Of a stretch of 64,000 nucleotides of DNA, positions 1 through 8,378 are shown piece after piece. Numbering within the stretch: the stretch's first letter is position 1; each line of letters starts with the position of its first letter. The translations under genes were made by a program, and so were the position numbers. Below the pieces are notes generated by a model that was not told the origin of the DNA, did not search any database, and saw only the letters and a list, made by a program, of their open reading frames with translations. The DNA comes from JASTVH01 sp042862465. GTDB lineage: Bacteria; Pseudomonadota; Gammaproteobacteria; Pseudomonadales; Oleiphilaceae. Location of the stretch: assembly GCA_042862465.1 (NCBI GenBank), contig JASTVH010000003.1, positions 124,001 through 188,000 of the forward strand. Direction: 5' to 3'.

Positions 1-70
1 CCGTTAAGCGGTAACAGGGTGCGGTCTTGTATTTAACGGTGTATGCGGCTGAGCGCAAAGGAGGACACCC

Positions 71-1549
71 ATGTCCGCACGGCTCTCAACCGGCGTTGCC
101 GGCCTTGACGATATCACGCAAGGGGGCCTTTTTCGGGAATGCGCCTACATGGTGACAGGTGGGCCGGGAACCGGTAAAACCACGCTGAGCCTGCAATTTC
201 TGACTGCTGACCCCCACGAATCCTCCCTCTACGTTACCCTCGATAAAAACCTCAAGAAGGTGCAGTGGATTGCCGAATCCATGGGCATGAATACCCGCAA
301 TCTGCACCTGGAAGATCTTTCACCTTTGGATGTGCATGAAGAAATCGGCAATGCCTTTGACATCATCCCCAGTTCAGACCTGGGGCTGGGGCGGATTTTC
401 GAAAGCATCTGTGCGGCGGTAGAACGCCATAAACCCAAGCGCGTGGTTATCGAGCCACTGTCAATGCTGCATGGTCTGGCTCCGGATCCCTACCAGTTCC
501 GCCGCCAGTGCCTGGCGCTGTTCAACTTCATTGCTGAACACGGCGCCACCCTGCTGTTTTCGGGGGAGACTAATCCGGCTGAGGCTGGACAGGAGAATCT
601 CGAGTTCATCGCTGATGGCTATTTCAAGCTGACGGCCATGCGCCAGGGGCGCAGCCTGGCCGTGTGCAAGTTTCGCGGATCGGGCTTCAAGAACGGCCTG
701 CATTACCTGCGGCTGACGGACGCCGGCATGCGGGTAATTCCCCGTCTGATCCCCTCGGAGCACTACCGGAAGATTCCCGCTGAAGTGCTTTCCTTTGATA
801 TTCCCGAACTCGATACCATGCTCAAGGGCGGACTCGATCGCGGCACGATTACCATCATTGCCGGCCCGACGGGGGCGGGGAAGACTACGCTGGGGATGCA
901 GTTTGTCTCCGCCGAAGCCCGGCGGGGACACCGCAGCGTGGTCTATACTTTCGAAGAGGAAGTGGAAAGCCTGGTTCACCGCTGTGAGCGCCTGGGGATG
1001 CCGGTTGCCGGCATGGTTGAGGAAGGTACCCTGCGGCTGCGTTCGGTCGAACCCATACTGTATGCGCCGGATGAGCTGGCGCTGGAAATGCGGGATGAGG
1101 TTGAAAAGCAGGGCGCCAGCACCATCATGATAGATAGCACATCCGGCTATGTGCTGGCTGTGGAGAATCTTTCGGTTTCCGGAGAGAATCCGGTTGGGCG
1201 TTTACATGCCACCTGTCGTTATCTGGTGGCCATGGGGATTAATGTGATCCTGGTGAACGAAACACCGCACATCACCTCACAGATTGTGACGCCCACCGAT
1301 CCTCATATCAGTTACCTGAGCCATACGCTGATTATGCTGCGATTCATGGAGTTTGAAAGTGAGGTGCGCAAGGCGATAGGTGTACTCAAGCGCCGCCTGG
1401 GCGACTTCGAAAAGAAACTGCGTTCCTTTGAAATCATGGAAGACGGGATCAAGGTTGGACCCCCGTTGACCGGTCTTCGTGGCATCCTGACCGGGCAGCC
1501 CACCATGGATGAGTGGGGGTGGCGCAAGGATCCTGACGTCGACCTCTAG
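71..1549 (+). CDS. KaiC-family double-domain ATPase (copy A)
   Basis: A 492-residue protein with two RecA/KaiC-type P-loop domains. Walker A motifs are GGPGTGKTT at 30-38 and GPTGAGKTT at 265-273. The C domain keeps the catalytic acidic pair (TFEEE, E295/E296). The N domain has TLDKN at 56-60, so Asp-Lys (58-59) replaces the Glu-Glu of cyanobacterial KaiC CI. Near the C end, the segment matching the KaiC phosphorylation loop reads T409-D-P-H-I-S414-Y415, so Thr432 of KaiC corresponds to Tyr. The start has an excellent AAAGGAGG site. It lies 11 bp upstream of a GGDEF/EAL gene and the pair is duplicated downstream. No kaiA or kaiB is in the window. Membership of the KaiC/RAD55-like ATPase family is clear. 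Autophosphorylation and a timing role are inference. Confidence 0.9.
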   Translation: MSARLSTGVAGLDDITQGGLFRECAYMVTGGPGTGKTTLSLQFLTADPHESSLYVTLDKNLKKVQWIAESMGMNTRNLHLEDLSPLDVHEEIGNAFDIIPSSDLGLGRIFESICAAVERHKPKRVVIEPLSMLHGLAPDPYQFRRQCLALFNFIAEHGATLLFSGETNPAEAGQENLEFIADGYFKLTAMRQGRSLAVCKFRGSGFKNGLHYLRLTDAGMRVIPRLIPSEHYRKIPAEVLSFDIPELDTMLKGGLDRGTITIIAGPTGAGKTTLGMQFVSAEARRGHRSVVYTFEEEVESLVHRCERLGMPVAGMVEEGTLRLRSVEPILYAPDELALEMRDEVEKQGASTIMIDSTSGYVLAVENLSVSGENPVGRLHATCRYLVAMGINVILVNETPHITSQIVTPTDPHISYLSHTLIMLRFMEFESEVRKAIGVLKRRLGDFEKKLRSFEIMEDGIKVGPPLTGLRGILTGQPTMDEWGWRKDPDVDL

Positions 1550-1560
1550 GCGAACTCCCT

Positions 1561-3852
1561 ATGGGCACAATTCTGGTCATGCTGCATCATGAGGGAAACC
1601 AGCGCATCTTGAAGGAGGCGCTGCCCCAGTATGCGCTCCGCTTTTTCGAGGAAGGAAGCGGGCTTGACCATGACCATTCCCTGATCATTGTTGATTACAA
1701 TCACTTCAGAAAACACCGGGAAGAGTTGCGGCGCCTGCGCGAGCAGGCTTCGCCAGTATTGTTGCCGGTGCTGCTGTTGCGGGAGCGTCAGCTTGGGCAG
1801 GTCAATAACCAGATTGGAATACTGGTGGATGATGTGGTCTGTACACCGGTGTTGAGCAATGAGCTGTTGCCGCGTCTCAAGAATCTGCTGCGTCTGAATG
1901 AGCTTTCCAATCGCCAATACCTGGACTATCTGAATTCCCAGTCGCTGCTCAATCAGGTGGACCGGGCCTACCGGACCCTCGCTGAATGCAATGAAGCAGT
2001 GATCCATGCCCGCAGTGAGGATGAGCTGTTCGAGGATGTGCTCTCCAGTATCGTGAGTCCGGAACGTTACTGTCTGGCCTGGATTGGCTGGGCCCGGGAA
2101 GACGCCGAGCGCAACGTGGAGATTGTCGCCCATCGTGGCGCCCGCCAGACCGACGTGGAAGGGCTGATCATTCGCTGGGGCGACGACCGCTTTGGTCAGG
2201 GGCCTGTGGGGCGGGCGCTGAAAGAGCGCGAACCGGTGGTTTGGAATCGTGTACAGGAATGCGATGACTATCCGCCGCTCAGGGATTTTGCGGTCTCCTA
2301 TGGTATCAACGCAGTCGCTGCCTTCCCCCTGGAATTGGAAGAAGGACTGGCGGTTCTGGCCATGTACTCGGTAGAGCCTGACGTCTTTGGTGAAAGGGAA
2401 ATCGAGTTGCTCTACCGCTTGGCCCGCAATGCTGCTTTCGGGCTCCGGGCCTTGCGTACCCGCCGGGCCCTGGAGGAACAGCGCGAACAGGCCCAGCACT
2501 GGGCCTACCGTGACCGCCTCACCAGCCTGCCCAACCGCCAGCACATGATGGACGAGCTGGCACGCCTGGACGCCGAGGCTGAACGCCATCGCCGTTACGC
2601 CGCAGTGCTGTTCGTGGATCTGGATGGGTTCAAACAGGTCAATGACAGCCAGGGGCACGTTGCCGGTGATCGCCTGCTTCTGCAGGTGGCGGACCGCCTC
2701 AAGGCGGTTGCCCGGGAGGAGGATTTCGTAGCCCGGCTCGGCGGCGACGAATTTCTGGTACTGATCCAGGCTGAAACCGCCGAGCTGGAACTGGCCGACC
2801 ACGGGGAGCCGCTCAAGCAACTGACCCGTTCTACCTCCCAGCTTGCGGAGCGGATCATCGAACACTTGGGGGCGCCGTTCCAGGATGACGGCCAGGAGTA
2901 CCAGCTTGGCGCCAGTGTGGGCATCAGCCTGTTCCCCTACGATTCCGATCGGGCCATTGATCTGATTGATCTGGCGGACATGGCCATGTACGAGTCAAAA
3001 ACCCGGGGCGGCGGCCGCTACAGCTTCTACTACGCCCAACTGACGGCGGATCGCGAGCAGCGTCACTTACTGGAACGTGCGCTGCGCCTCGCGGTACGGC
3101 GCGGGGAAATCACCACCCGATACCAGCCCGTGATCAATCTGGACACCGGGGAAGTGGAGATGATCGAAGCCCTGATGCGCTGGGAGCGCCCGGATGGTTC
3201 GGTTCGCTACCCGGCCGAGTTTCTCGGTCTGCTGGAGGATACCGGGTTGATCGCGGAGGCCGGGGCGATGGTCGCAAGCCAGGCCGCAGCCACGCTTCGG
3301 CGCTGTCGCAAGATCCTGCCGGACCTGAAACTGGCGCTGAATCTATCCGTCAGCCAACTGTGGCTGCCCCGCGTTCTCGATCAGATCAGGGTGGCCCGGG
3401 AGCACGAGAATCTGGCTGATGACGCTATCGTGATTGAGGTCAGCGAGGAAGCGGTGCGCCAGGATTCTGAACGCATGCAGCGCAATCTCAGAGATTTGCA
3501 GTCTCGTGGCTTTGCGGTGGCCATCGACGGTTTTGGTGCGGGTTATTCCTCCCTCAACCGGCTGAAGGATCTGCCGTTGGCACTGCTGAAACTCGATCGC
3601 TCATTCCTGGACGAGCTTAACGAAGACAGCCGCAGTGGCGAGTTGATCCAGAGCCTTTCCGATTTGGCGTCGGTTCTCGACCTCAGAATGGTCATTGAGG
3701 GCGTGGAGAATGAGGAACAGTGGGAGACGCTCAAAAAGTTGCGCTGTCAGCTCGGCCAGGGCCATTTCTTTGCCGAGCCCATGCCGGAGGAACTATTGCT
3801 GCAGTATCTGGATGAAGGCCTGGATCGGCATGCTCAAGTGGAAGAGCTGTGA
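1561..3852 (+). CDS. Pseudo-receiver/GAF/GGDEF/EAL protein (copy A, EAL altered)
   Basis: A 763-residue soluble cyclic-di-GMP protein. The N-terminal ~120 residues look like a receiver fold (ILVMLHH, LIIVDYNHF, DDVVCTPV) but lack the usual acidic pair and the conserved Lys (CTP where TKP is expected), so I call it a pseudo-receiver. A GAF-like region follows (about 130-305). The GGDEF domain has an intact motif at 394-398 and an upstream inhibitory RxxD (REED). The EAL domain keeps EAL at 536-538, but the DDFG metal site reads D656-G657-F-G, so the second Asp is lost. Cyclase activity is plausible and phosphodiesterase activity doubtful. The gene is 11 bp after the KaiC-like gene and probably cotranscribed with it. 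The stretch after its stop to about 4050 shows no gene. Confidence 0.9.
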   Translation: MGTILVMLHHEGNQRILKEALPQYALRFFEEGSGLDHDHSLIIVDYNHFRKHREELRRLREQASPVLLPVLLLRERQLGQVNNQIGILVDDVVCTPVLSNELLPRLKNLLRLNELSNRQYLDYLNSQSLLNQVDRAYRTLAECNEAVIHARSEDELFEDVLSSIVSPERYCLAWIGWAREDAERNVEIVAHRGARQTDVEGLIIRWGDDRFGQGPVGRALKEREPVVWNRVQECDDYPPLRDFAVSYGINAVAAFPLELEEGLAVLAMYSVEPDVFGEREIELLYRLARNAAFGLRALRTRRALEEQREQAQHWAYRDRLTSLPNRQHMMDELARLDAEAERHRRYAAVLFVDLDGFKQVNDSQGHVAGDRLLLQVADRLKAVAREEDFVARLGGDEFLVLIQAETAELELADHGEPLKQLTRSTSQLAERIIEHLGAPFQDDGQEYQLGASVGISLFPYDSDRAIDLIDLADMAMYESKTRGGGRYSFYYAQLTADREQRHLLERALRLAVRRGEITTRYQPVINLDTGEVEMIEALMRWERPDGSVRYPAEFLGLLEDTGLIAEAGAMVASQAAATLRRCRKILPDLKLALNLSVSQLWLPRVLDQIRVAREHENLADDAIVIEVSEEAVRQDSERMQRNLRDLQSRGFAVAIDGFGAGYSSLNRLKDLPLALLKLDRSFLDELNEDSRSGELIQSLSDLASVLDLRMVIEGVENEEQWETLKKLRCQLGQGHFFAEPMPEELLLQYLDEGLDRHAQVEEL

Positions 3853-4050
3853 GCTTCAAACAAACCGTAATGTGGCGCCAAGTTTCCGTAATAGTTGCAG
3901 TTTCTAGATGTAAATTGCGACTTTTTAAATGGTTAGGTTGCGTCGCACATGTTGTTATGAGACCGTGACCGGCCCTGATCAGGCAAGCGTAACTTGGCCG
4001 TGATCGGAGGCATTAAGCCCTTGGCAGGGCATGCCGAAAATTTGCTAGAC

Positions 4051-4140
4051 CAGCGAGATGCCGCTTCCGAGCGAGAAACCGTGAATTGGTCATTGTTTGA
4101 ATGAACCGTTTGAAGTGTTTCACGCGCAAGGAGTGTTGCT
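4051..4140 (+). promoter_or_regulatory. Conserved structured leader, copy 1
   Basis: About 90 nt directly upstream of the second KaiC-like gene closely match 8123-8214, and both copies end in a Shine-Dalgarno site. Possible folding: outer helix CGTGAA (4080-4085) with TTCACG (4119-4124), enclosing a hairpin GGTCATT (4088-4094) with AATGAACC (4100-4107, one bulged A) and a 5-nt loop. The AAGGAG at 4128-4133 lies just after the outer helix. It could be a regulatory RNA leader or simply a duplicated promoter region. The match to the second copy is seen directly; the RNA function is inference. Confidence 0.5.
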
Positions 4141-5607
4141 TTGGGGAAGCGGCTTTCGACCGGTGTTGCCGGTCTTGATTCCATCCTTTCCGGTGGTATT
4201 TTTCCTGAATGTGCTTATCTGGTGTCCGGTGGTCCCGGCACAGGCAAGACTACCCTCTGTCTGCAGTTCCTGACGGCAGATCCCCAGGAAAAGTCACTCT
4301 TCATTACTCTCGACAAGAACCTCCGGAAAATCCGCTGGATTGCCGAAACGCTGGGATTGTCCTCCCACAACCTCGCCCTGGAGGATTTGTCGCCGGCGGA
4401 TGTCGAGGAAGAAACCCGTCGATCCTTCGACGTGGTTCCCAGTTCCGATCTCGGTCTTGCCCCGGTGGTGGAACAAATCATCGATGCCGTCCGCTTCTAC
4501 CGGCCGGCGCGCGTGGTGATCGAACCTCTGTCGACCCTCTATGCCCTAGCTCCGGATTCCTACCAGTTTCGCCGCCAGTGTGTGGCCCTGTTCAATTATC
4601 TGTCCGAGCAGGGCATTACCGTGCTGTGCTCCGGCGAGACGGTCAACAATAACCGCAGTCAGGACGATCTGGAATTCATCGCCGATGGTGTCTTCAAGCT
4701 GACGTCCATGAACCAGGGACGCAGCATTGCCGTCGCCAAGATGCGTGGATCGGGCTTCGCCGATGGCAACCACTTCATGCGACTGACGCCTGCCGGCATG
4801 CGGGTCTATCCACGTCTGACACCTTCTGAACACTACCGTCCTATCGACCGGGAAACACTGGCGTTTGGCATTCCAGCGCTGGATACCATGCTCAAGGGCG
4901 GGCTCGACCGTGGCACCATCACCATCATCGCCGGCCCGACCGGTGTGGGGAAAACTACGATTGGCTTGCAATTTGTGGCCGAACGCGCCCGTCAGGGCGA
5001 GAGCGGGATTGTCTATACCTTCGAGGAAGAGACCGAGAGTCTCCGGCACCGGTGTCGCAATATAGGCATGCCCGTGGATGACCAGATCAAGGATAGCGTG
5101 CTGCGTCTGCGCTCGGTCGAACCCATGCTGTACTCACCGGATGAGCTGGCTTTCGAAATGCGTCATGAAGTGGAGGCGCTGGGCGCCAGGACCGTGGTGA
5201 TCGATAGCACATCGGGGTACGAGTTGGCGGTCGCGCATCTGTCTGTTTGCGGCGAAGACCCCGTCGGACGGCTTCACGCCTTGTGCCGTTACCTGGTCGC
5301 CATGGGGATCAACGTCATCCTCATTAACGAAACACCCCACATCGCCTCTGACAGCGTGACTCCAACGCATCCGGAGATCAGTTATCTGAGCCACACGCTG
5401 ATCATGCTTCGGTTCATTGAGGTGGAGAGTGAAGTTAGAAAAGCGATAGGGGTGTTGAAGCGTCGTCTGGGCAACTTTGAAAAGAAATTACGCGCCTTTG
5501 AAATCACTGAGAGCGGTATTCAGGTTGGATCTCCACTCAATGGGATGCGGGGCATTCTGACAGGGCAACCCGAGTTGCTCGATCAGCGCACGCATTCGTC
5601 AAAGTAA
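4141..5607 (+). CDS. KaiC-family double-domain ATPase (copy B)
   Basis: A 488-residue paralogue of the protein at 71-1549, colinear along most of its length. Walker A motifs lie at 30-38 (GGPGTGKTT) and about 265-273 (GPTGVGKTT). The C-domain acidic cluster TFEEE is kept and the N-domain site is again TLDKN, not Glu-Glu. The phospho-loop equivalent reads T409-H-P-E-I-S414-Y415, the same Ser-Tyr arrangement as copy A. The start is TTG at 4141, chosen because AAGGAG lies 7 bp upstream and the N terminus then aligns with copy A (RLSTGVAGLD). It is preceded by the repeated leader and followed 20 bp later by the second GGDEF/EAL gene. It may have diverged to sense a different partner, which is inference. 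Confidence 0.9.
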   Translation: MGKRLSTGVAGLDSILSGGIFPECAYLVSGGPGTGKTTLCLQFLTADPQEKSLFITLDKNLRKIRWIAETLGLSSHNLALEDLSPADVEEETRRSFDVVPSSDLGLAPVVEQIIDAVRFYRPARVVIEPLSTLYALAPDSYQFRRQCVALFNYLSEQGITVLCSGETVNNNRSQDDLEFIADGVFKLTSMNQGRSIAVAKMRGSGFADGNHFMRLTPAGMRVYPRLTPSEHYRPIDRETLAFGIPALDTMLKGGLDRGTITIIAGPTGVGKTTIGLQFVAERARQGESGIVYTFEEETESLRHRCRNIGMPVDDQIKDSVLRLRSVEPMLYSPDELAFEMRHEVEALGARTVVIDSTSGYELAVAHLSVCGEDPVGRLHALCRYLVAMGINVILINETPHIASDSVTPTHPEISYLSHTLIMLRFIEVESEVRKAIGVLKRRLGNFEKKLRAFEITESGIQVGSPLNGMRGILTGQPELLDQRTHSSK

Positions 5608-5627
5608 CGACGGGGTTGGAGTGAATC

Positions 5628-7913
5628 ATGGCGCGTTTGATGACGATGCTTTATAACGTCGGCAACATGGAAGTGCTCAGAGAAGCGCTGCCTCACCATA
5701 CGCTGGATCGGTTTGAGTTCGGCGACCCGATCGGAAGCGATATTGACATGGTGGTGGCCGATTACAGCCACCTTTCCAATCATCGTGACGTGCTGAGTGG
5801 CTACCGCCACCAGGATGGAGCTGTGCTGCGACCCATATTGCTGTTGCTGCGTGAGCGCCAGTTGCATCGGGTTCGGGAGCTGCTTGGCGAATTGATCGAC
5901 GATGTGGTCTGTACCCCGGTGCGCACCACCGAACTGGTGGCTCGAATCAATAACCTGTTGCGATTAGGGAATCTGTCGAGGCGTCAGCAGCGGGATTATC
6001 TGGACTCTCAGCAGGTCTTCAGGCAGGTCGATCGCGCCTACCGGGTGCTTGCTGACTGCAACGAGGCCATCATTCGGGCCAGCCACTATGATGAGCTGCT
6101 GGAGGGTGTACTGGCCAATATCGTTGATCCGGAGGGATACGTCCTGGCCTGGGTGGGGCGGGTCGACCCAAGCGGAAGACATATCGAAATCGACGCTATA
6201 CGAAGCGCAATCGAGGATCCGGCCGGCAGAGGACAGAGTCTGGAAACGGAACCGACCATCCTGGGGCCAGCCCTCAAAGCCATGCGGGCGGGGGACATGG
6301 CGATCTGGCGACGCCCGGGCGATCTTCCGAACGATGATGGCTCCACGCTGGCGGATCGTCATGGTATTCAGGCGGCCATGGCCTTCCCGCTGGATCTATA
6401 CGATAGCGGTCGCATCATGGTGATCTATTCGCGCGATTTTCAGGTTTTTCAGCGCAATGAGATCACGCTGCTGCGTCGGCTTGCGGAAGGTGCCGCGCAC
6501 GGCATCGAGGCACTGGAGATCCGCCGCAGACTGGACGAGGAGCGGCAACAGGCCGAGCAGCAGGCCTATCGGGACCAGCTGACCGGTCTCCCCAATCGCC
6601 AGTGGGTGATGGAGGAACTCACCCGTCTGGAAGCGGAGGCCGCCCGTCACCCCCGCTTCGCGGCATTGCTGTTTCTCGACCTTGACGGTTTCAAACGTAT
6701 CAATGACACCCAGGGCCATGCGGTGGGTGACCGGATATTGGCCATGGTGGCTACACGCCTGCGGGAACTGGGGCGGGATGAAGATTTCGTGGCCCGGCTG
6801 GGCGGCGATGAATTTGTCTTCGTGTTGCAGGGGGAAGGGCCGCCCGAGGAAGGCAAAGGCTGTGAAGAAGCGGTGCAGCACCTGGTGCAGGCGGCTTCGC
6901 AACTGGCTGATCGCTTGATCACGGGGATGCAGGAGGCCTTCCTGGACGGTGGGCAGGAACACCATCTCGGCATGAGCATCGGCATCAGCCTGTTTCCCAA
7001 TGATACCCAGCAGGCCGGCTATCTGGTCAATCTTGCGGACATGGCCATGTACGAGGCCAAGGCCAAAGGCGGCAATCAGTACCATTTCTATCACTCGGCG
7101 CTGACCATCACCCGCCGTGATCGTTTCCTGCTCGAGCATGCGCTGCATCAGGCTCTGGAAAACGGTGAGCTGGTGGCCCATTACCAGCCGATCGTGAATC
7201 TGGAAACCGGTGAGGTGGAGGTGATTGAGGCACTGATGCGCTGGTACCGCAAGGACGGTACGATCCGGGCCCCTATTGAGTTCCTTGGTGCTCTGGAGGA
7301 AACCGGGCTGATCGTACAGGCCGGTGAAGCCCTGTCCCGGCAGGCCGGGAGGGTTCTCAGGCAGTGCCGCAAAATACAGCCCTCGTTGCGGCTGTCCCTG
7401 AACCTGTCGCCCAATCAGCTCTGGTTACCGGGGCTGCTGGAGCAGATCAGCGAGATGCTGGCCGTTGAGAACCTGCCGCCAGAAGCGGTGATTCTTGAGA
7501 TAACCGAAGATGTCATGGGACGTGACAGCGAATACGTGCAGCGTCTGTTGCAGCAGATGCAGGAGCGGGGGCATCCGGTGGCCATTGACGACTTTGGCGC
7601 CGGGTATTCCAGCCTGAGCCGCCTCAAGGAGCTGCCGGTGGCCATGCTCAAGCTGGACAAAACCTTTCTGGACGATCTGGCGGACGACAGTCGCAGCGCG
7701 GAGCTCATTCGCAGCCTTTCTCAACTGGCGGAGGCCCTGGATCTGAAGCTGGTAGTCGAAGGGGTTGAAACGCGCGCGCAGTGGCACTCCCTGCAGCGGC
7801 TCAGTTGCCGCATGGGGCAGGGGTATTACTTCGGTGCGCCTATGAATCAAAACGAGTTGTTGTCGTTTCTCAGGGAGCAGGCCGCCAAGGCGCACCAGGT
7901 GGCGGAAAACTGA
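5628..7913 (+). CDS. Pseudo-receiver/GAF/GGDEF/EAL protein (copy B)
   Basis: A 761-residue paralogue of the protein at 1561-3852 with the same layout: pseudo-receiver (VVADYSHL, DDVVCTPV), GAF-like region (about 130-300), GGDEF and EAL. GGDEF is intact at 392-396 with an RxxD inhibitory site (RDED). EAL is at 534-536 and the DDFG motif is complete (D654-D655), so both cyclase and phosphodiesterase activities are possible. This differs from copy A, whose second Asp is Gly. It follows the second KaiC-like gene by 20 bp. After its stop comes a G-rich tract (about 7914-7922) and about 200 bp with no convincing gene before the second leader copy. Confidence 0.9.
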   Translation: MARLMTMLYNVGNMEVLREALPHHTLDRFEFGDPIGSDIDMVVADYSHLSNHRDVLSGYRHQDGAVLRPILLLLRERQLHRVRELLGELIDDVVCTPVRTTELVARINNLLRLGNLSRRQQRDYLDSQQVFRQVDRAYRVLADCNEAIIRASHYDELLEGVLANIVDPEGYVLAWVGRVDPSGRHIEIDAIRSAIEDPAGRGQSLETEPTILGPALKAMRAGDMAIWRRPGDLPNDDGSTLADRHGIQAAMAFPLDLYDSGRIMVIYSRDFQVFQRNEITLLRRLAEGAAHGIEALEIRRRLDEERQQAEQQAYRDQLTGLPNRQWVMEELTRLEAEAARHPRFAALLFLDLDGFKRINDTQGHAVGDRILAMVATRLRELGRDEDFVARLGGDEFVFVLQGEGPPEEGKGCEEAVQHLVQAASQLADRLITGMQEAFLDGGQEHHLGMSIGISLFPNDTQQAGYLVNLADMAMYEAKAKGGNQYHFYHSALTITRRDRFLLEHALHQALENGELVAHYQPIVNLETGEVEVIEALMRWYRKDGTIRAPIEFLGALEETGLIVQAGEALSRQAGRVLRQCRKIQPSLRLSLNLSPNQLWLPGLLEQISEMLAVENLPPEAVILEITEDVMGRDSEYVQRLLQQMQERGHPVAIDDFGAGYSSLSRLKELPVAMLKLDKTFLDDLADDSRSAELIRSLSQLAEALDLKLVVEGVETRAQWHSLQRLSCRMGQGYYFGAPMNQNELLSFLREQAAKAHQVAEN

Positions 7914-8122
7914 CCGGGGGGGGCAGAGGCAGGTTTTTCGTTTTTGAAACAATGCCTTGTCTCCGCCGGGAGGTCCGTAGGTGACATCTTTGCAACCTGC
8001 AGTCTGGTATGTCATCCTGATCTGAGTTGAAACAGATCAACTCGCTGAACATGTCTATTAGACATGGAATTCGAGCCGGACAACCCAGTCATCGGGCTCG
8101 ACGCTAAACAATCAGGCTTGAC

Positions 8123-8214
8123 CCGCGAGAAGCCGCTCTTTGAGCGTGAAACCGTGAATTGGTCATTTAAAGATGAACCGTTTGAGGTGTTTCACCTGTA
8201 TAGGAGCGTTGCTG
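8123..8214 (+). promoter_or_regulatory. Conserved structured leader, copy 2
   Basis: This matches the leader at 4051-4140 closely. Longest identical blocks include GAAACCGTGAATTGGTCATT and ATGAACCGTTTGA. The helix arms are kept (GTGAA 8154-8158 with TTCAC 8191-8195; GGTCAT 8161-8166 with ATGAACC 8173-8179), while the hairpin loop differs in sequence and length. A TAGGAG Shine-Dalgarno lies at 8201-8206, ahead of a small ORF at 8217. The downstream genes are unrelated to KaiC, so this is a leader shared by different operons and not part of a third KaiC copy. Confidence 0.5.
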
Positions 8215-8216
8215 CT

Positions 8217-8378
8217 ATGGAGCTGCTCGCGAACAGTATGGTCAACCTGCTTTTGCCTTCCGACAATTGCAGCCCCCAGCGCATCCACGCTATTTGGAAC
8301 GCCTCCAGAACCGGACGTACCGTCGCGGGTCTCGCTAAACCGTGCATGACCTTGCAGAACGCAATGGTGACACCATGA
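8217..8378 (+). CDS. Small hypothetical protein, coupled to a membrane protein gene
   Basis: A 53-residue ORF starting MELLANSMVN. AGGAG at 8202-8206 is about 10 bp upstream. Its stop overlaps the ATG of the next gene as ATGA (8375-8378), the classic sign of translational coupling. I recognise no family. It has a short hydrophobic N terminus and a basic middle. It could be a leader peptide whose translation controls the downstream membrane protein genes, or a real small protein. The reading frame stays open upstream to about 8064, but that part overlaps the repeated leader and has no ribosome site, so I start at 8217. Confidence 0.45.
   Translation: MELLANSMVNLLLPSDNCSPQRIHAIWNASRTGRTVAGLAKPCMTLQNAMVTP

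Noticed and set aside
4051..4140. A known c-di-GMP-I (GEMM) riboswitch
   Set aside because: The conserved GEMM core sequences that I know are absent, so only an unnamed conserved leader can be claimed.
8064..8216. An upstream extension of the 53-residue ORF
   Set aside because: It overlaps the repeated leader and the candidate hairpins and has no ribosome site. The start at 8217 has one.
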